DNA of 41,872 nucleotides from Dehalococcoidales bacterium (GCA_021161775.1 JAGGZY010000022.1:1-41872), one strand, 5' to 3'. Shown: positions 1 through 9,353, counted from the first letter of the stretch. Program-made: numbers and translations. The notes: a model not told the origin generated them from the sequence alone.

Positions 1-242
1 CCCTCGGGACTCAAATACATTATGTGGAGGGCATAGTAGTTGGCATACTCGGGGTAGAGCCCGTAAATGGCAAATCCCCCTCCTAAGCCATTACCCCGGT
101 CATGCATATTAGTAATTGCTCGAATAATCCCTTCTCCAGAGAACCTCTTTCCCATGGTATCCATCACCCCAAATATAGAACAGGCATCATGAACCTTACT
201 GTCATTATAGGGGTTGTTAATTTGATTAAGTTGTCGCATCAT
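1..242 (-). CDS. Glutamate synthase amidotransferase domain (class II GATase, GltB1/archaeal-type), C-terminus truncated by window edge
   Basis: Manual minus-strand translation MMRQLNQINNPYNDSKVHDACSIFGVMDTMGKRFSGEGIIRAITNMHDRGNGLGGGFAIYGLYPEY..., with N-terminal-nucleophile Cys context (ACSIFG) and HDRGNGLGGGFA typical of this family. Confidence 0.75.
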   Translation of the reverse strand, partial: MMRQLNQINNPYNDSKVHDACSIFGVMDTMGKRFSGEGIIRAITNMHDRGNGLGGGFAIYGLYPEYANYYALHIMYLSPE

Positions 243-261
243 CTTGGCCCCACAATAATCA

Positions 262-1558
262 CTATTTTAATGGTATTTCCAGACGAGTCCGCCATACTTC
301 CTCGGGCAAGGAGATAATGCCAAAATCATCGGCGATAAGACTTTCCTTGAAACTGCTGGCATTTACCCTGTCCTTGAGCAGGCTGAAAATGATGCCCGAT
401 TTCTCAATATCACCTGCCAAAATCATCCCGACCACTACCCCATCCTTGAGGATAACCTTTCTATAGTTAAACATAGTTAAACCCGCTTCGTTGGCTAAGA
501 ACCTCGTAGCTATCATCAGCCGGAATTAGTATTCCTGCTGAGACAATATTTAACCCGAAGTAGTTCATTGCGTTCATTGATGTTCCCCCGGGGTATTCGG
601 TGATTCTCCCTGCCATATTAAGTCCGGCTATCCTTCCCCCCAGATAGGCATTGGGCCAGATTGGGGTTAGGCGGTTCTCTTGGTAGACCAGGTCATAGGC
701 TTCAGCAACATCACCGCTGGCATAGACATCAGGGTTACTTGTTGTCATATAGCGGTCAACTACTATCCCGCGATTGGTGGTTACCCCGGTTCCCGAAACC
801 AGCTCACTGCGGGGACGAACCCCGATAGCCATGGCTACCATATCACACGGAATCCGAGTGCCATCGTTCAGAGTAACCTGACTTACGGTATCATCTCCCT
901 TAGAGCGACTGTTTATCTTGGTTACGGTATGCCCAGTAATAACCTTAACCCCGTTCTGAATAAGGGTGGCTTCAGCTATTACTGACATTTCATCATCAAG
1001 GATAGCATTTAGGATGTGTTCCTTCATCTCTACCACGGTAACCTCAACCCCTTGCTCCACCAAGGCGGCAGTCAAGCTAGTCCCAATCAATCCACCCCCG
1101 ATAATCACTGCCTTGGTTTGGTTACTGACGAACTGGTCAATTGCCTTGGCATCATCAAGGGTGATAAAGGGGAAGACCCCCTTTTTAGTTATCCCGTCTA
1201 CCCGGGGAATGATAGGTGAGCCGCCGGTGGCGAGCAGTAGTTTTTGCCATTGGATTTCTTGCCCGTCCTCCAGTCTAACGGTGTGATTAGCTATATCCAG
1301 ATGGGTTACCTTATTGCCGAGTCGGGTCTGGATATTATTCTTCGGATAGAAATCAGTCGGGCGATATAGCATCTTCTCTAGGGGGTATCCCTCAGCCAGA
1401 TACTTGGCGATAAGCGGCCGTGAATAGACGGGGTAGGATTCATCGGAGATGATGAGTATGGTCCCGGTTTTGTCTACCTCTCGTATTGCCTCGGCAGCCC
1501 CGATACCCCCGGCTGAATTTCCGATGAGCAGATATTTTACTTTGGTCGCATTTTTCAT
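262..1558 (-). pseudogene. FAD/NAD(P)-dependent oxidoreductase (glutamate synthase small-subunit-like/NADH oxidase-like), frame interrupted near 463-482
   Basis: ORF 467..1558 has a dinucleotide-binding motif (LLIGNSAGGIGAAEAI) and GDVAEA FAD motif; its C-terminal continuation (YRKVILKDGVVVGMILAGDIEKSG) is in ORF 262..516 in another frame. Confidence 0.75.
463..482. repeat. Perfect 10-bp tandem direct repeat (ATAGTTAAAC x2) at the reading-frame break
   Basis: Read directly: atagttaaac|atagttaaac; deleting one unit joins the two ORFs in frame. Confidence 0.95.
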
Positions 1559-2187
1559 TGTTTTTGTTCCTGGTAGTGGCTGTTTAGCGCTAGCTTAATG
1601 AAATTGTCATACATCCTGAGTCCAAATTCCCCGCTTTTCTCGGGGTGGAATTGGGTGGCAATCAGGTTTCCTTTAGCGATAGCACTACAGAAGGGGATGC
1701 CATATTCGGTTTCCCCGGCTACCAGCGATTTATCATCAGGGGCAGCGTAATAGCTATGTACAAAATAGAAGTTGGCATTATCTGGTATCCCCTCGAAAAT
1801 GGGGTGAGCTAGTCTCTGGGCTACCTGATTCCACCCCATGTGAGGAATTTTCAGTCCCGCTGGTAGCCTTTTTACCCGTCCGGGAAAGATGTTGAGACAC
1901 TCGTGCCAGCCGCCCTCTTCTGTGCCGGTAAATAGAATCTGTAACCCGATACATACTCCGAAAAAGGGGTGCCCTTCAGCAATAATCCGGCGAATCGGTT
2001 TAGTCAGCCCCAGTTTCTTTAAATTCTCCATGGTATCAGTGGCGGCGCCAACCCCGGGCAGGATAACTGCCTGAGCCTTAATCACCTCATCGGGACGATT
2101 GGTTACCTGGGGCTGATAGCCCAGTCTGGTGATGGCATTAACCACACTGCGTAGATTACCGGCTCCATAATCAACGATGGCAATCAT
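1555..2187 (-). CDS. hisH: Imidazole glycerol phosphate synthase glutaminase subunit HisH
   Basis: MIAIVDYGAGNLRSV, PFFGVCIGLQILF nucleophile motif, QFHPEKSG; 4-nt overlaps with both neighbours. Confidence 0.9.
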   Translation of the reverse strand: MIAIVDYGAGNLRSVVNAITRLGYQPQVTNRPDEVIKAQAVILPGVGAATDTMENLKKLGLTKPIRRIIAEGHPFFGVCIGLQILFTGTEEGGWHECLNIFPGRVKRLPAGLKIPHMGWNQVAQRLAHPIFEGIPDNANFYFVHSYYAAPDDKSLVAGETEYGIPFCSAIAKGNLIATQFHPEKSGEFGLRMYDNFIKLALNSHYQEQKQ

Positions 2188-2663
2188 GATGCCTCTCTCT
2201 TTAGTTGAAGTTGGGGGATAATACTATCTTCCTCAACATAGGTCAGTGCTTCATTAGGGCAATTCTCCACGCAGGCAGGTATCTCTCGTCCCTTGCACAG
2301 GTCGCATTTGGCTATCTTCCCCTGATATAAATCCTGTCGGATAACACTGTACGGGCAAGCCAGCATACATGTCCAGCAACCGGCACAGCGGTCAATATCC
2401 ACGGTAACAATGCCGGTATCAGGGTCTCTCTGCAAGGCTCCCGTAAGGCAGGCATATACACACGGGGATTCATCACAGTGGCGGCACTGCACCGCAAAAG
2501 AGATAGGCTCCCGCTGCTCAACCGAGAGGCGAGATACTGGTTGGGGATATTCCCTTTTGAATACCTTAATCAGGTCCTTTGACTGAGAGTGCTCTAGCTG
2601 ACAATATACTTCACAGAGACCACACCCAATACAGACCGACTCGTTAATCTGGATCCGTTTCAT
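2184..2663 (-). CDS. 4Fe-4S dicluster ferredoxin-type protein (HycB/CooF-like), putative glutamate synthase electron-transfer subunit
   Basis: Multiple CxxCxxC motifs: CIGCGLCEVYC, CRHCDESPC, CAGCWTCMLACPY, CDLC...C. Confidence 0.85.
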   Translation of the reverse strand: MKRIQINESVCIGCGLCEVYCQLEHSQSKDLIKVFKREYPQPVSRLSVEQREPISFAVQCRHCDESPCVYACLTGALQRDPDTGIVTVDIDRCAGCWTCMLACPYSVIRQDLYQGKIAKCDLCKGREIPACVENCPNEALTYVEEDSIIPQLQLKREAS

Positions 2664-2690
2664 TATGGCTTACCCTGTCTTTTCGATAGC

Positions 2691-2716
2691 TACTGTAACG
2701 GCACACGGTTACCGTA
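2691..2716. promoter_or_regulatory. Inverted repeat TACTGTAAC-N8-GTTACCGTA, candidate operator
   Basis: 8 of 9 arm positions complementary; lies between the ferredoxin start (2663) and a candidate minus-strand promoter (TTGACA on the minus strand at 2752-2757). Confidence 0.5.
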
Positions 2717-2846
2717 TACCCTTGAACACTGTAACCACATTAATGCCAGTATGTCAACATTACGATTTAATTATATGCTGTTGGGTCGGGAATGACAAGT
2801 TGGATGGCCCGCTTTCCTATCTGTTAGGTTAATCTGGGTGAGGGGC

Positions 2847-2876
2847 TTGTATGGATAGATGGGCTTGTGGTATAAC
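2847..2876 (+). promoter_or_regulatory. Candidate promoter for nrpR-like gene: TTGTAT-N18-TATAAC
   Basis: Hexamers at 2847-2852 and 2871-2876, upstream of the ATG at 2909. Confidence 0.45.
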
Positions 2877-2908
2877 TAGGTAAACGGTTACTGCTTGAGG
2901 AGATAGTT

Positions 2909-3901
2909 ATGGGATTTGAGAATCAAGGAGTGAAGAGAAAGGTGCTGGCTATCCTGAGGGTATTGGCTGATTCTTCGGAGGTATTAGGAGCCAGGGTTAT
3001 TGCCCGCCGTCTGAAAGACCTGGGGGTAGGATTGGGGGAGAGGGCGGTAAGGTATCATCTCAAACTGATGGATGAGCGGGGGCTAACCCGGCTGGAGGGC
3101 AGGGATGGCCGTCTGATTACGGAGTTAGGAATTGAAGAGCTAAATAGCGCTTTGGTCAGGGATAAGGTTGGCTTTAGTATCTCTCGAATTGAGATGCTTG
3201 CCTTTCGTACCGATTTTGATTGGGATAAGCGGGCTGGTTTGATTCCGATTAACCTGTCCTTTTTCCCCAAGGAGAGATTCAGACAGGCATTAAGGATAAT
3301 GGAGCCGGTTTTTACTGCCGGGCTTTGCGTTAGCGATTTAGTTGCTATGGCCGATGAGGGGGAGACCTTTAACGGGTTAATTATTCCGCAGGGCAAGGTA
3401 GCCTTAGCTACTGTCTGCAGTATTGCGATAAATGGTGCCTTGCTTAAAGCGGGGGTTCCGATGGATTCAAGGTTCGGTGGCATTCTGCAGATGCGAAATC
3501 GTCAGCCGCTTCGCTTTGTGGAGCTGATTCACTATGCTGGTTCGTCGCTAGACCCCTCGGAGGTATTCATCAGGGCTAAAATGACCTCGGTAGCTGAGGT
3601 AGCCAGCAGTGGTAACGGAAGGCTACTGGCTAATTTTCGTGAGATACCTGCCTTGTGTCAGCCCATTGCTAACGAGGTGGTAGCCAAACTTGAGGAAGCC
3701 GGGCTGAGAGGGCTGATGGTGATGGGGAATACCAGTGAGCCGGTATGTGAAGTCCCGGTGGAGCTTAATCGACTGGGTATGGTGCTCATTGGTGGTTTAA
3801 ACCCGGTGGCGGCAGTTGAAGAAGCCGGTATTGAGGTTGAGACTCACGCGATGAGCACAGTTATGGAATACCGAGACCTGCTCCCTTTTAGCAAGCTGTG
3901 A
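2909..3901 (+). CDS. nrpR: NrpR-family (DUF128) nitrogen regulator: N-terminal winged helix plus one NrpR domain
   Basis: N-terminal winged helix-like segment (VLAILRVLADSSEVLGARVIARRLKDLGVGLGERAVRYHLKLMDERGLTR) followed by NrpR-like effector domain. Confidence 0.75.
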   Translation: MGFENQGVKRKVLAILRVLADSSEVLGARVIARRLKDLGVGLGERAVRYHLKLMDERGLTRLEGRDGRLITELGIEELNSALVRDKVGFSISRIEMLAFRTDFDWDKRAGLIPINLSFFPKERFRQALRIMEPVFTAGLCVSDLVAMADEGETFNGLIIPQGKVALATVCSIAINGALLKAGVPMDSRFGGILQMRNRQPLRFVELIHYAGSSLDPSEVFIRAKMTSVAEVASSGNGRLLANFREIPALCQPIANEVVAKLEEAGLRGLMVMGNTSEPVCEVPVELNRLGMVLIGGLNPVAAVEEAGIEVETHAMSTVMEYRDLLPFSKL

Positions 3902-3941
3902 GGGGAGATAAACCTAAAATTAACTAAAGGAGAGTTAGAGA

Positions 3942-5534
3942 ATGAACTTACAACGCCCAAATTCAAATGATGCTACCCGGACCACCAATCGTTCCAAGAG
4001 TGTCGTTCCGATGAGCGGCCTCTGTACCCGCTGTATTGATGGCTGCACCGGAAACTGCGAGGTATTCAAGGCTACCTTCCGGGGGCGGGAACTAATCTAT
4101 CCGGGGCCGTTCGGTGAAATTACTGCCGGGGGCGATAAAGACTATCCCGTTGATTATTCACACTTTAATATCCAGGGATATGCCTTAGGTGCCAGAGGGC
4201 TGCCGGCCGGTGTTACCGGTAATCCCGATACAGCGACCTTTCCCATTGTCAACACTGAGACAGAATATGGCTGGGATATTAAGGTCAGGATGAAGGTGCC
4301 CATCTTTACCGGTGCCCTCGGTTCTACCGAGATAGCCCGTAAGAACTGGGAACATTTTGCTGTTGGGGCGGCCATCAGTGGGATTACTTTGGTCTGTGGC
4401 GAAAATGTTTGCGGCATTGACCCTCAGCTTGAGCTTGATTCCAATGGTAAGGTAGCTTTAGCACCCGATATGGACCGTCGTATTGAGGTCTACCGGCGCT
4501 ATCATCGGGGATATGGCGAAATGCTGGTCCAGATGAATGTAGAGGATACCAGATTGGGAGTTGCTGAGTATGTCAGGAAGAAGCATGGCCTGGACACTAT
4601 TGAGTTAAAGTGGGGGCAGGGGGCGAAATGTATTGGCGGAGAGATTAAGATTGGTAGTCTAGAGCGGGCATTAGAACTCCAGAAACGCGGCTATATTATT
4701 ACCCCTGACCCGTCAAACCCGGTTAGTCAGGCGGCCTTTAAGGATGGAGCGATTAAGGAATTTGAGCGCCACAGCCGTCTTGGTTTTATTGATGAGGAGG
4801 CTTTTTATACTGAGGTTCAGCGATTAAGAGACCTGGGATTTAAACGCATTACCCTGAAAACTGGCGCTTACGGTCTGCGTGAGTTGGCGATGGCAATCAA
4901 GTGGAGTTCTAAAGCTAAGATTGATCTACTAACTATAGATGGTGCCCCTGGGGGAACCGGGATGAGCCCTTGGCGAATGATGGAAGAATGGGGTATGCCC
5001 AGTCTATATCTACATGCAGCGGCTTACGAATTTTGTCGGGAGTTAGCTGATAGAGGTGAACGGGTTCCCGATATTGCCTTTGCTGGTGGGTTCAGTAGTG
5101 AAGATGGTGTGTTCAAAGCGCTGGCGCTGGGGGCTCCCTTTACCAAGGCAGTATGTATGGGACGGGCGCTGATGATTCCGGGTATAGTGGGGAAGAATAT
5201 TCAGCAGTGGCTTAAGGATGGTAAGTTACCCCGAACGGTCAGTCAATTTGGCTCAACCCAGGAAGAAATTTTCGTCTGCTACGAGGAGGTCAAGGATATA
5301 GTCGGCGCTGATGAAATGAAGAACATCCCGCTGGGGGCGTTGGGAATCTACAGCTACAGTGACAAGATTCGGATAGGATTGCAGCAATTAATGGCTGGAG
5401 CCAGGTGTTTCAGTGTCCCGGCAATTACCCGGAGTGAGCTTATGTCACTAACCGAAGAATGCGCTAGAGCTACTGGGATACCCTATCTGATGGATGCCTA
5501 CCGGGAAGAAGCAATGCAGGTGCTTAGGGGTTAA
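3942..5534 (+). CDS. FMN-binding glutamate synthase central domain protein (archaeal-type stand-alone GltB core)
   Basis: Gly-rich Glu_synthase core: TIELKWGQGAKCIGGEI, LLTIDGAPGGTGMSPWRMMEEWG, AFAGGFSSEDGVFKALALGAP. Confidence 0.88.
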   Translation: MNLQRPNSNDATRTTNRSKSVVPMSGLCTRCIDGCTGNCEVFKATFRGRELIYPGPFGEITAGGDKDYPVDYSHFNIQGYALGARGLPAGVTGNPDTATFPIVNTETEYGWDIKVRMKVPIFTGALGSTEIARKNWEHFAVGAAISGITLVCGENVCGIDPQLELDSNGKVALAPDMDRRIEVYRRYHRGYGEMLVQMNVEDTRLGVAEYVRKKHGLDTIELKWGQGAKCIGGEIKIGSLERALELQKRGYIITPDPSNPVSQAAFKDGAIKEFERHSRLGFIDEEAFYTEVQRLRDLGFKRITLKTGAYGLRELAMAIKWSSKAKIDLLTIDGAPGGTGMSPWRMMEEWGMPSLYLHAAAYEFCRELADRGERVPDIAFAGGFSSEDGVFKALALGAPFTKAVCMGRALMIPGIVGKNIQQWLKDGKLPRTVSQFGSTQEEIFVCYEEVKDIVGADEMKNIPLGALGIYSYSDKIRIGLQQLMAGARCFSVPAITRSELMSLTEECARATGIPYLMDAYREEAMQVLRG

Positions 5535-5653
5535 ATCTGATATAGTTAGAAGACATAACTTAATGTAACACCACCCGGGACAGACTATGTTTTAGGGAGA
5601 ACATTGGTTATTCCCTGAGACTAGAGTTAAGGTAAGTTAGTTTATGCCTCTGT

Positions 5654-7258
5654 TTAGACATACCCTTCTTTTAGAACCGGATGCTTGACTGGTGATGCCG
5701 AGAACTCTTTCTCTAAAAGCTGCTGTTGTTTTGTGGTGATGCGAGGGTCTATTTTAGTGTTTTTAATCTTCTCGTAGACCTTGCGGAAATGATATCCCTG
5801 AGCAGCCATAGTGATGGCTAATGGGAAAAGGCGAGGTGTTTTCCGCAGGGTGGAGAAAAACAGCTTCCAGTATTGCAGGCGGGCATTGTCTTTAACCCCT
5901 AAGTAGAAGGAGGTTTTTATCAACGATAGAACCTTATGGAAGCGAATTTTAGGTCCATGGAGAAGCTTCTCGTTAGGCCTATATTCCTTGAGGAAGTTGT
6001 TAATCCGTTCGTAGTAGTTCTTGGGGGCGTAGATGGCATGTAAAACCTGCCGATAGCCATTAACCAGCACCTCAAAGTTCATCTTGGGGATGATATTGGT
6101 ACTGCCGTCGGTATTATCCCCGGTGCTGTCGAGTATCAATCGGTTCTCCTCCTTCAGCCGATACCACAGTTTGGTTTCGGGAGGAGCCATCAGCAATCCA
6201 ACCATAGCAGTTACGATGTTACTTTTTTGAATAAAATTAATCTGGCTCTTGAAGATAGAGATAGGGTCGTGGTCAAAACCGACGATAAAGCCCCCCATTA
6301 CCTGAAAGCCATGGTTCTGTAGTTTTCTGACTGAGCCTACCAGGTCACGCTTCTTATTGGCGAACTTGTTACACTCAGTTAGACTCTCTTCATTGGGGCT
6401 CTCGATACCCACGAACACGTTGTCAAACCCGGCGTCGGACATCAGTTGCATCAGATTTTCGTCATCCGCCAGATTTACTGAGGATTCGGTGAGGAACTTG
6501 AACGGGTATTTCTTCGCTTCCTGCCACTTAATTATTGCCGGCAGGGTATCAGCTTTTAGTTTTTTCTTGTTACCGATGAAGTTATCATCCACGAAGAAGA
6601 CACTGCCTCGGTAACCCTGATTATAAATGGCTTCCAGTTCAGCGATTATCTGGTCTCGGGTTTTGGTACGGGGGACATGCCCATCAATAACGACAATATC
6701 GCAGAACTCACAGTCAAAGGGGCAACCTCGCGAGTATTGGACGGTAACCTGGGCATATTTATTGATATCAAGCAGGGAATATAAGGGGGTGGGAGTCTGG
6801 GTTATATCGGCTCTCGCCTCGGTTTGGTAGAGGGGTTTAGGACAACCCCGCCTCAAGTCTTCTAGAAATGGAGGCAGGGTAAGCTCTCCCTCATTACGGA
6901 TAATATAGTCAAAATCGCTATCAGCGTAGTTGAATAACCCATACCCAGTGGTAAACAGGGGGCCGCCGGCAACTACCTTGGTATTAAATTTCTTACATCG
7001 GGCGGCTACTTCAAGAGCTGATTTCTGCTGCACCACCATCGCGCTGATAAACACATAGTCAGCCCATTTGATATCGTCATCGGTCAGCTTGGCGATGTTC
7101 ATATCAATAAATCGCTTCTCCCAGTCGGTGGGGAGCATCGCAGCAACAGTTATTGGGCCAAGGGGGGTATTCAGCGCCTTTTTCGGGGTGAATTTCAGGG
7201 CATATTTAAAGCTCCAGAAGGTATCGGGATAGTACGGATAAACAAGCAGTACTTTCAA
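5654..7258 (-). CDS. B12-binding-domain radical SAM protein (DUF4070-like C-terminus)
   Basis: N-terminal B12-binding-like region followed by SRGCPFDCEFCDI radical SAM CxxxCxxC motif. Confidence 0.85.
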   Translation of the reverse strand: MKVLLVYPYYPDTFWSFKYALKFTPKKALNTPLGPITVAAMLPTDWEKRFIDMNIAKLTDDDIKWADYVFISAMVVQQKSALEVAARCKKFNTKVVAGGPLFTTGYGLFNYADSDFDYIIRNEGELTLPPFLEDLRRGCPKPLYQTEARADITQTPTPLYSLLDINKYAQVTVQYSRGCPFDCEFCDIVVIDGHVPRTKTRDQIIAELEAIYNQGYRGSVFFVDDNFIGNKKKLKADTLPAIIKWQEAKKYPFKFLTESSVNLADDENLMQLMSDAGFDNVFVGIESPNEESLTECNKFANKKRDLVGSVRKLQNHGFQVMGGFIVGFDHDPISIFKSQINFIQKSNIVTAMVGLLMAPPETKLWYRLKEENRLILDSTGDNTDGSTNIIPKMNFEVLVNGYRQVLHAIYAPKNYYERINNFLKEYRPNEKLLHGPKIRFHKVLSLIKTSFYLGVKDNARLQYWKLFFSTLRKTPRLFPLAITMAAQGYHFRKVYEKIKNTKIDPRITTKQQQLLEKEFSASPVKHPVLKEGYV

Positions 7259-7407
7259 AGTTATTACTCCTCGATTACTGAGATATATTATTACCTTTTA
7301 ATTTACCTAAAATCTACCGATAAGTCAAGTCTAGAGGGCGTCGGGTGTTGAGGAAATCCGGGGGTAAGAGTAAAATAAAGATTAACCTCGCTGAGAGGAG
7401 GTGGCCA

Positions 7408-8466
7408 GTGGGTCATCAGAAAAGGATTGGTATTCTAACTGGGGGAGGAGACTGCCCCGGTCTTAATGCGGCTATCAGGGCGGTTGTGCAAACGGCAATC
7501 CCGATGGGGTATGAGGTAATTGGGATTCGTAATGCCTGGGAAGGCTTCATTAATAATGAGAATGAGATACTGGACAGCAATAATACCACTGGAATTATTG
7601 AAAGAGGAGGGACTATTCTGGGAACCTCTCGTGTTAGCCCCTTCAGAATTGAAGGGGGACCGCAACAGGTTGGTGATGGGTTTAATAAGCTGGGTCTAGA
7701 GGCACTGGTGGTTCTCGGCGGGGAGGGCACCCTGAGTTTAACCAGCCGATTAGCTGATATGGGACTTTCCATAGTAGGTATCCCGAAAACCATCGATAAT
7801 GATGTCCGAGAGACTGATTACACCATCGGGTTTCAGACTGCTGTCCAGATTGCTGCTGATGCCCTGGATAGGCTTCGCTCCACAGCGGAAAGCCACCATC
7901 GGGTAATGCTTCTTGAGGTGATGGGACGTCAGGCAGGCTGGATTGCTACCTACGCTGGGATGGCTAACGGGGCGGATGCTATCCTGATTCCTGAGGTTCC
8001 TCTGGATGAGGGGAAGATTGAGGAACTTTGTCAGATGTTAGAGGCAAGAAAGCGGCGGGGGAGAAATTTCAGTATTATCGTGGTGGCTGAAGGAACTAAA
8101 TGGGAAGATAAGCCAGTGCTGAGGAGAGGTGTTGATATAACTCAGCAGGGAGAAACATATAGAATAGAAGGTCTGGGGGGAATAGCCAGGATTCTGGGGG
8201 AGGTTATTGGGAGGAGAACTGGGCTAGAGACCAGAGTCTCCTCTCTGGACTACATACAGCGGGGTGGAACCCCAGTGGCTTACGATCGGAATCTGGCGAT
8301 AGCCTTCGGGGTAAGGGCTACTGAACTAGTTAAACAGAAAAGGTATGGGGAGATGGTGGCACTGAAAGGGAAGGCTATTACTAGCGTCCCGTTGTCGAAG
8401 GTGGCTAATGGGGTAAAGACAGTAGATATGAATATCTATGAAGTAGCCGCCAGATTTTTTGGTTAG
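7408..8466 (+). CDS. pfkA: 6-phosphofructokinase
   Basis: RIGILTGGGDCPGLNAAIRAVV, VVLGGEGTL, PKTIDNDV; GTG start at 7408 preceded by gaggagg is more likely than the ORF-track TTG at 7345. Confidence 0.88.
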   Translation: MGHQKRIGILTGGGDCPGLNAAIRAVVQTAIPMGYEVIGIRNAWEGFINNENEILDSNNTTGIIERGGTILGTSRVSPFRIEGGPQQVGDGFNKLGLEALVVLGGEGTLSLTSRLADMGLSIVGIPKTIDNDVRETDYTIGFQTAVQIAADALDRLRSTAESHHRVMLLEVMGRQAGWIATYAGMANGADAILIPEVPLDEGKIEELCQMLEARKRRGRNFSIIVVAEGTKWEDKPVLRRGVDITQQGETYRIEGLGGIARILGEVIGRRTGLETRVSSLDYIQRGGTPVAYDRNLAIAFGVRATELVKQKRYGEMVALKGKAITSVPLSKVANGVKTVDMNIYEVAARFFG

Positions 8467-8476
8467 GAGATAACTA

Positions 8477-9322
8477 GTGGAACAGGAATTAACCGAACGC
8501 CAAAACCGGATTGTCCCCGGGGGAAGGGCAATGATATTAGCCTATGACCATGGTTTGGAGCATGGTCCCCGTGATTTTATAGCCAACCCCCTAAGCAGTA
8601 ATCTGGAGTATATTCTGGACATAGCTGGGCGAGGGGGATTTACCGGGATAGTATTGCATGCCGGACTGGCTGAAAAATACCAATCCCAGATTCAGAGCTC
8701 CGGGGTCCCCCTGATTCTCAAGCTGAACGGGACATCAGAACTTTATACCGAGGGAGACCCTTATTCCCCCCAGCTCTATTCGGTAGAGGATGCTTTGGCA
8801 CTGGGGGCAGCGGCGGTGGGATATACTGCCTATTCGGGGTCAAAATATGAGGCTCAGATGCATCGCGAATTCGCTAAGATAATCAGGGAAGCCCATAATA
8901 AAGGACTCCCGGTAATCGGCTGGATGTATCCCCGAGGTAAGTCCCTGTTTAATGAAAAATCGTCTTCAAAGACCCTGAAGATAGCTCAGGAAGAGCAACG
9001 AAAAACCGGTTTAGCTATTGATGAAGCCCCGTCGGTGGTTGCCTATGGAGCCAGAATAGGAATGGAGTTAGGTGCCGATGTGGTCAAGATTAAATACACC
9101 GGCAGTCAGGAGAGCTTCCGGCGGGTAGTCCACTCCGCTTTTCCCACCAGGGTGGTTATGTCCGGGGGACCAGCGACCAATACCGATGAGGAATTCCTCT
9201 ACCGGGTAAGGGATATCTTAGTCGCTGGGGCGGCTGGGGTAGCGGTAGGCAGAAATGTCTGGCAACGGAGTGACCCGCTGATTATCTGTCAGCAGCTACA
9301 TCATATTATCTTTGGTGATTAA
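8477..9322 (+). CDS. Class I fructose-bisphosphate aldolase (DhnA/FbaB family)
   Basis: AMILAYDHGLEHGP, DVVKIKYTGS Schiff-base Lys region, GRNVWQR; GTG start. Confidence 0.85.
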   Translation: MEQELTERQNRIVPGGRAMILAYDHGLEHGPRDFIANPLSSNLEYILDIAGRGGFTGIVLHAGLAEKYQSQIQSSGVPLILKLNGTSELYTEGDPYSPQLYSVEDALALGAAAVGYTAYSGSKYEAQMHREFAKIIREAHNKGLPVIGWMYPRGKSLFNEKSSSKTLKIAQEEQRKTGLAIDEAPSVVAYGARIGMELGADVVKIKYTGSQESFRRVVHSAFPTRVVMSGGPATNTDEEFLYRVRDILVAGAAGVAVGRNVWQRSDPLIICQQLHHIIFGD

Positions 9323-9353
9323 TCAGTATATTGGGTGGGGGGATAAGGAAGGA

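Noticed and set aside
5585-5620. Imperfect hairpin (AGGGAGAAC...GTTATTCCCT) between convergent gltB-core and radical SAM genes
   Set aside because: Imperfect stem and no T-tract; could be a weak terminator but not supportable.
7416-7793. Antisense ORF over pfkA
   Set aside because: Fully inside a confident 6-phosphofructokinase gene on the other strand.
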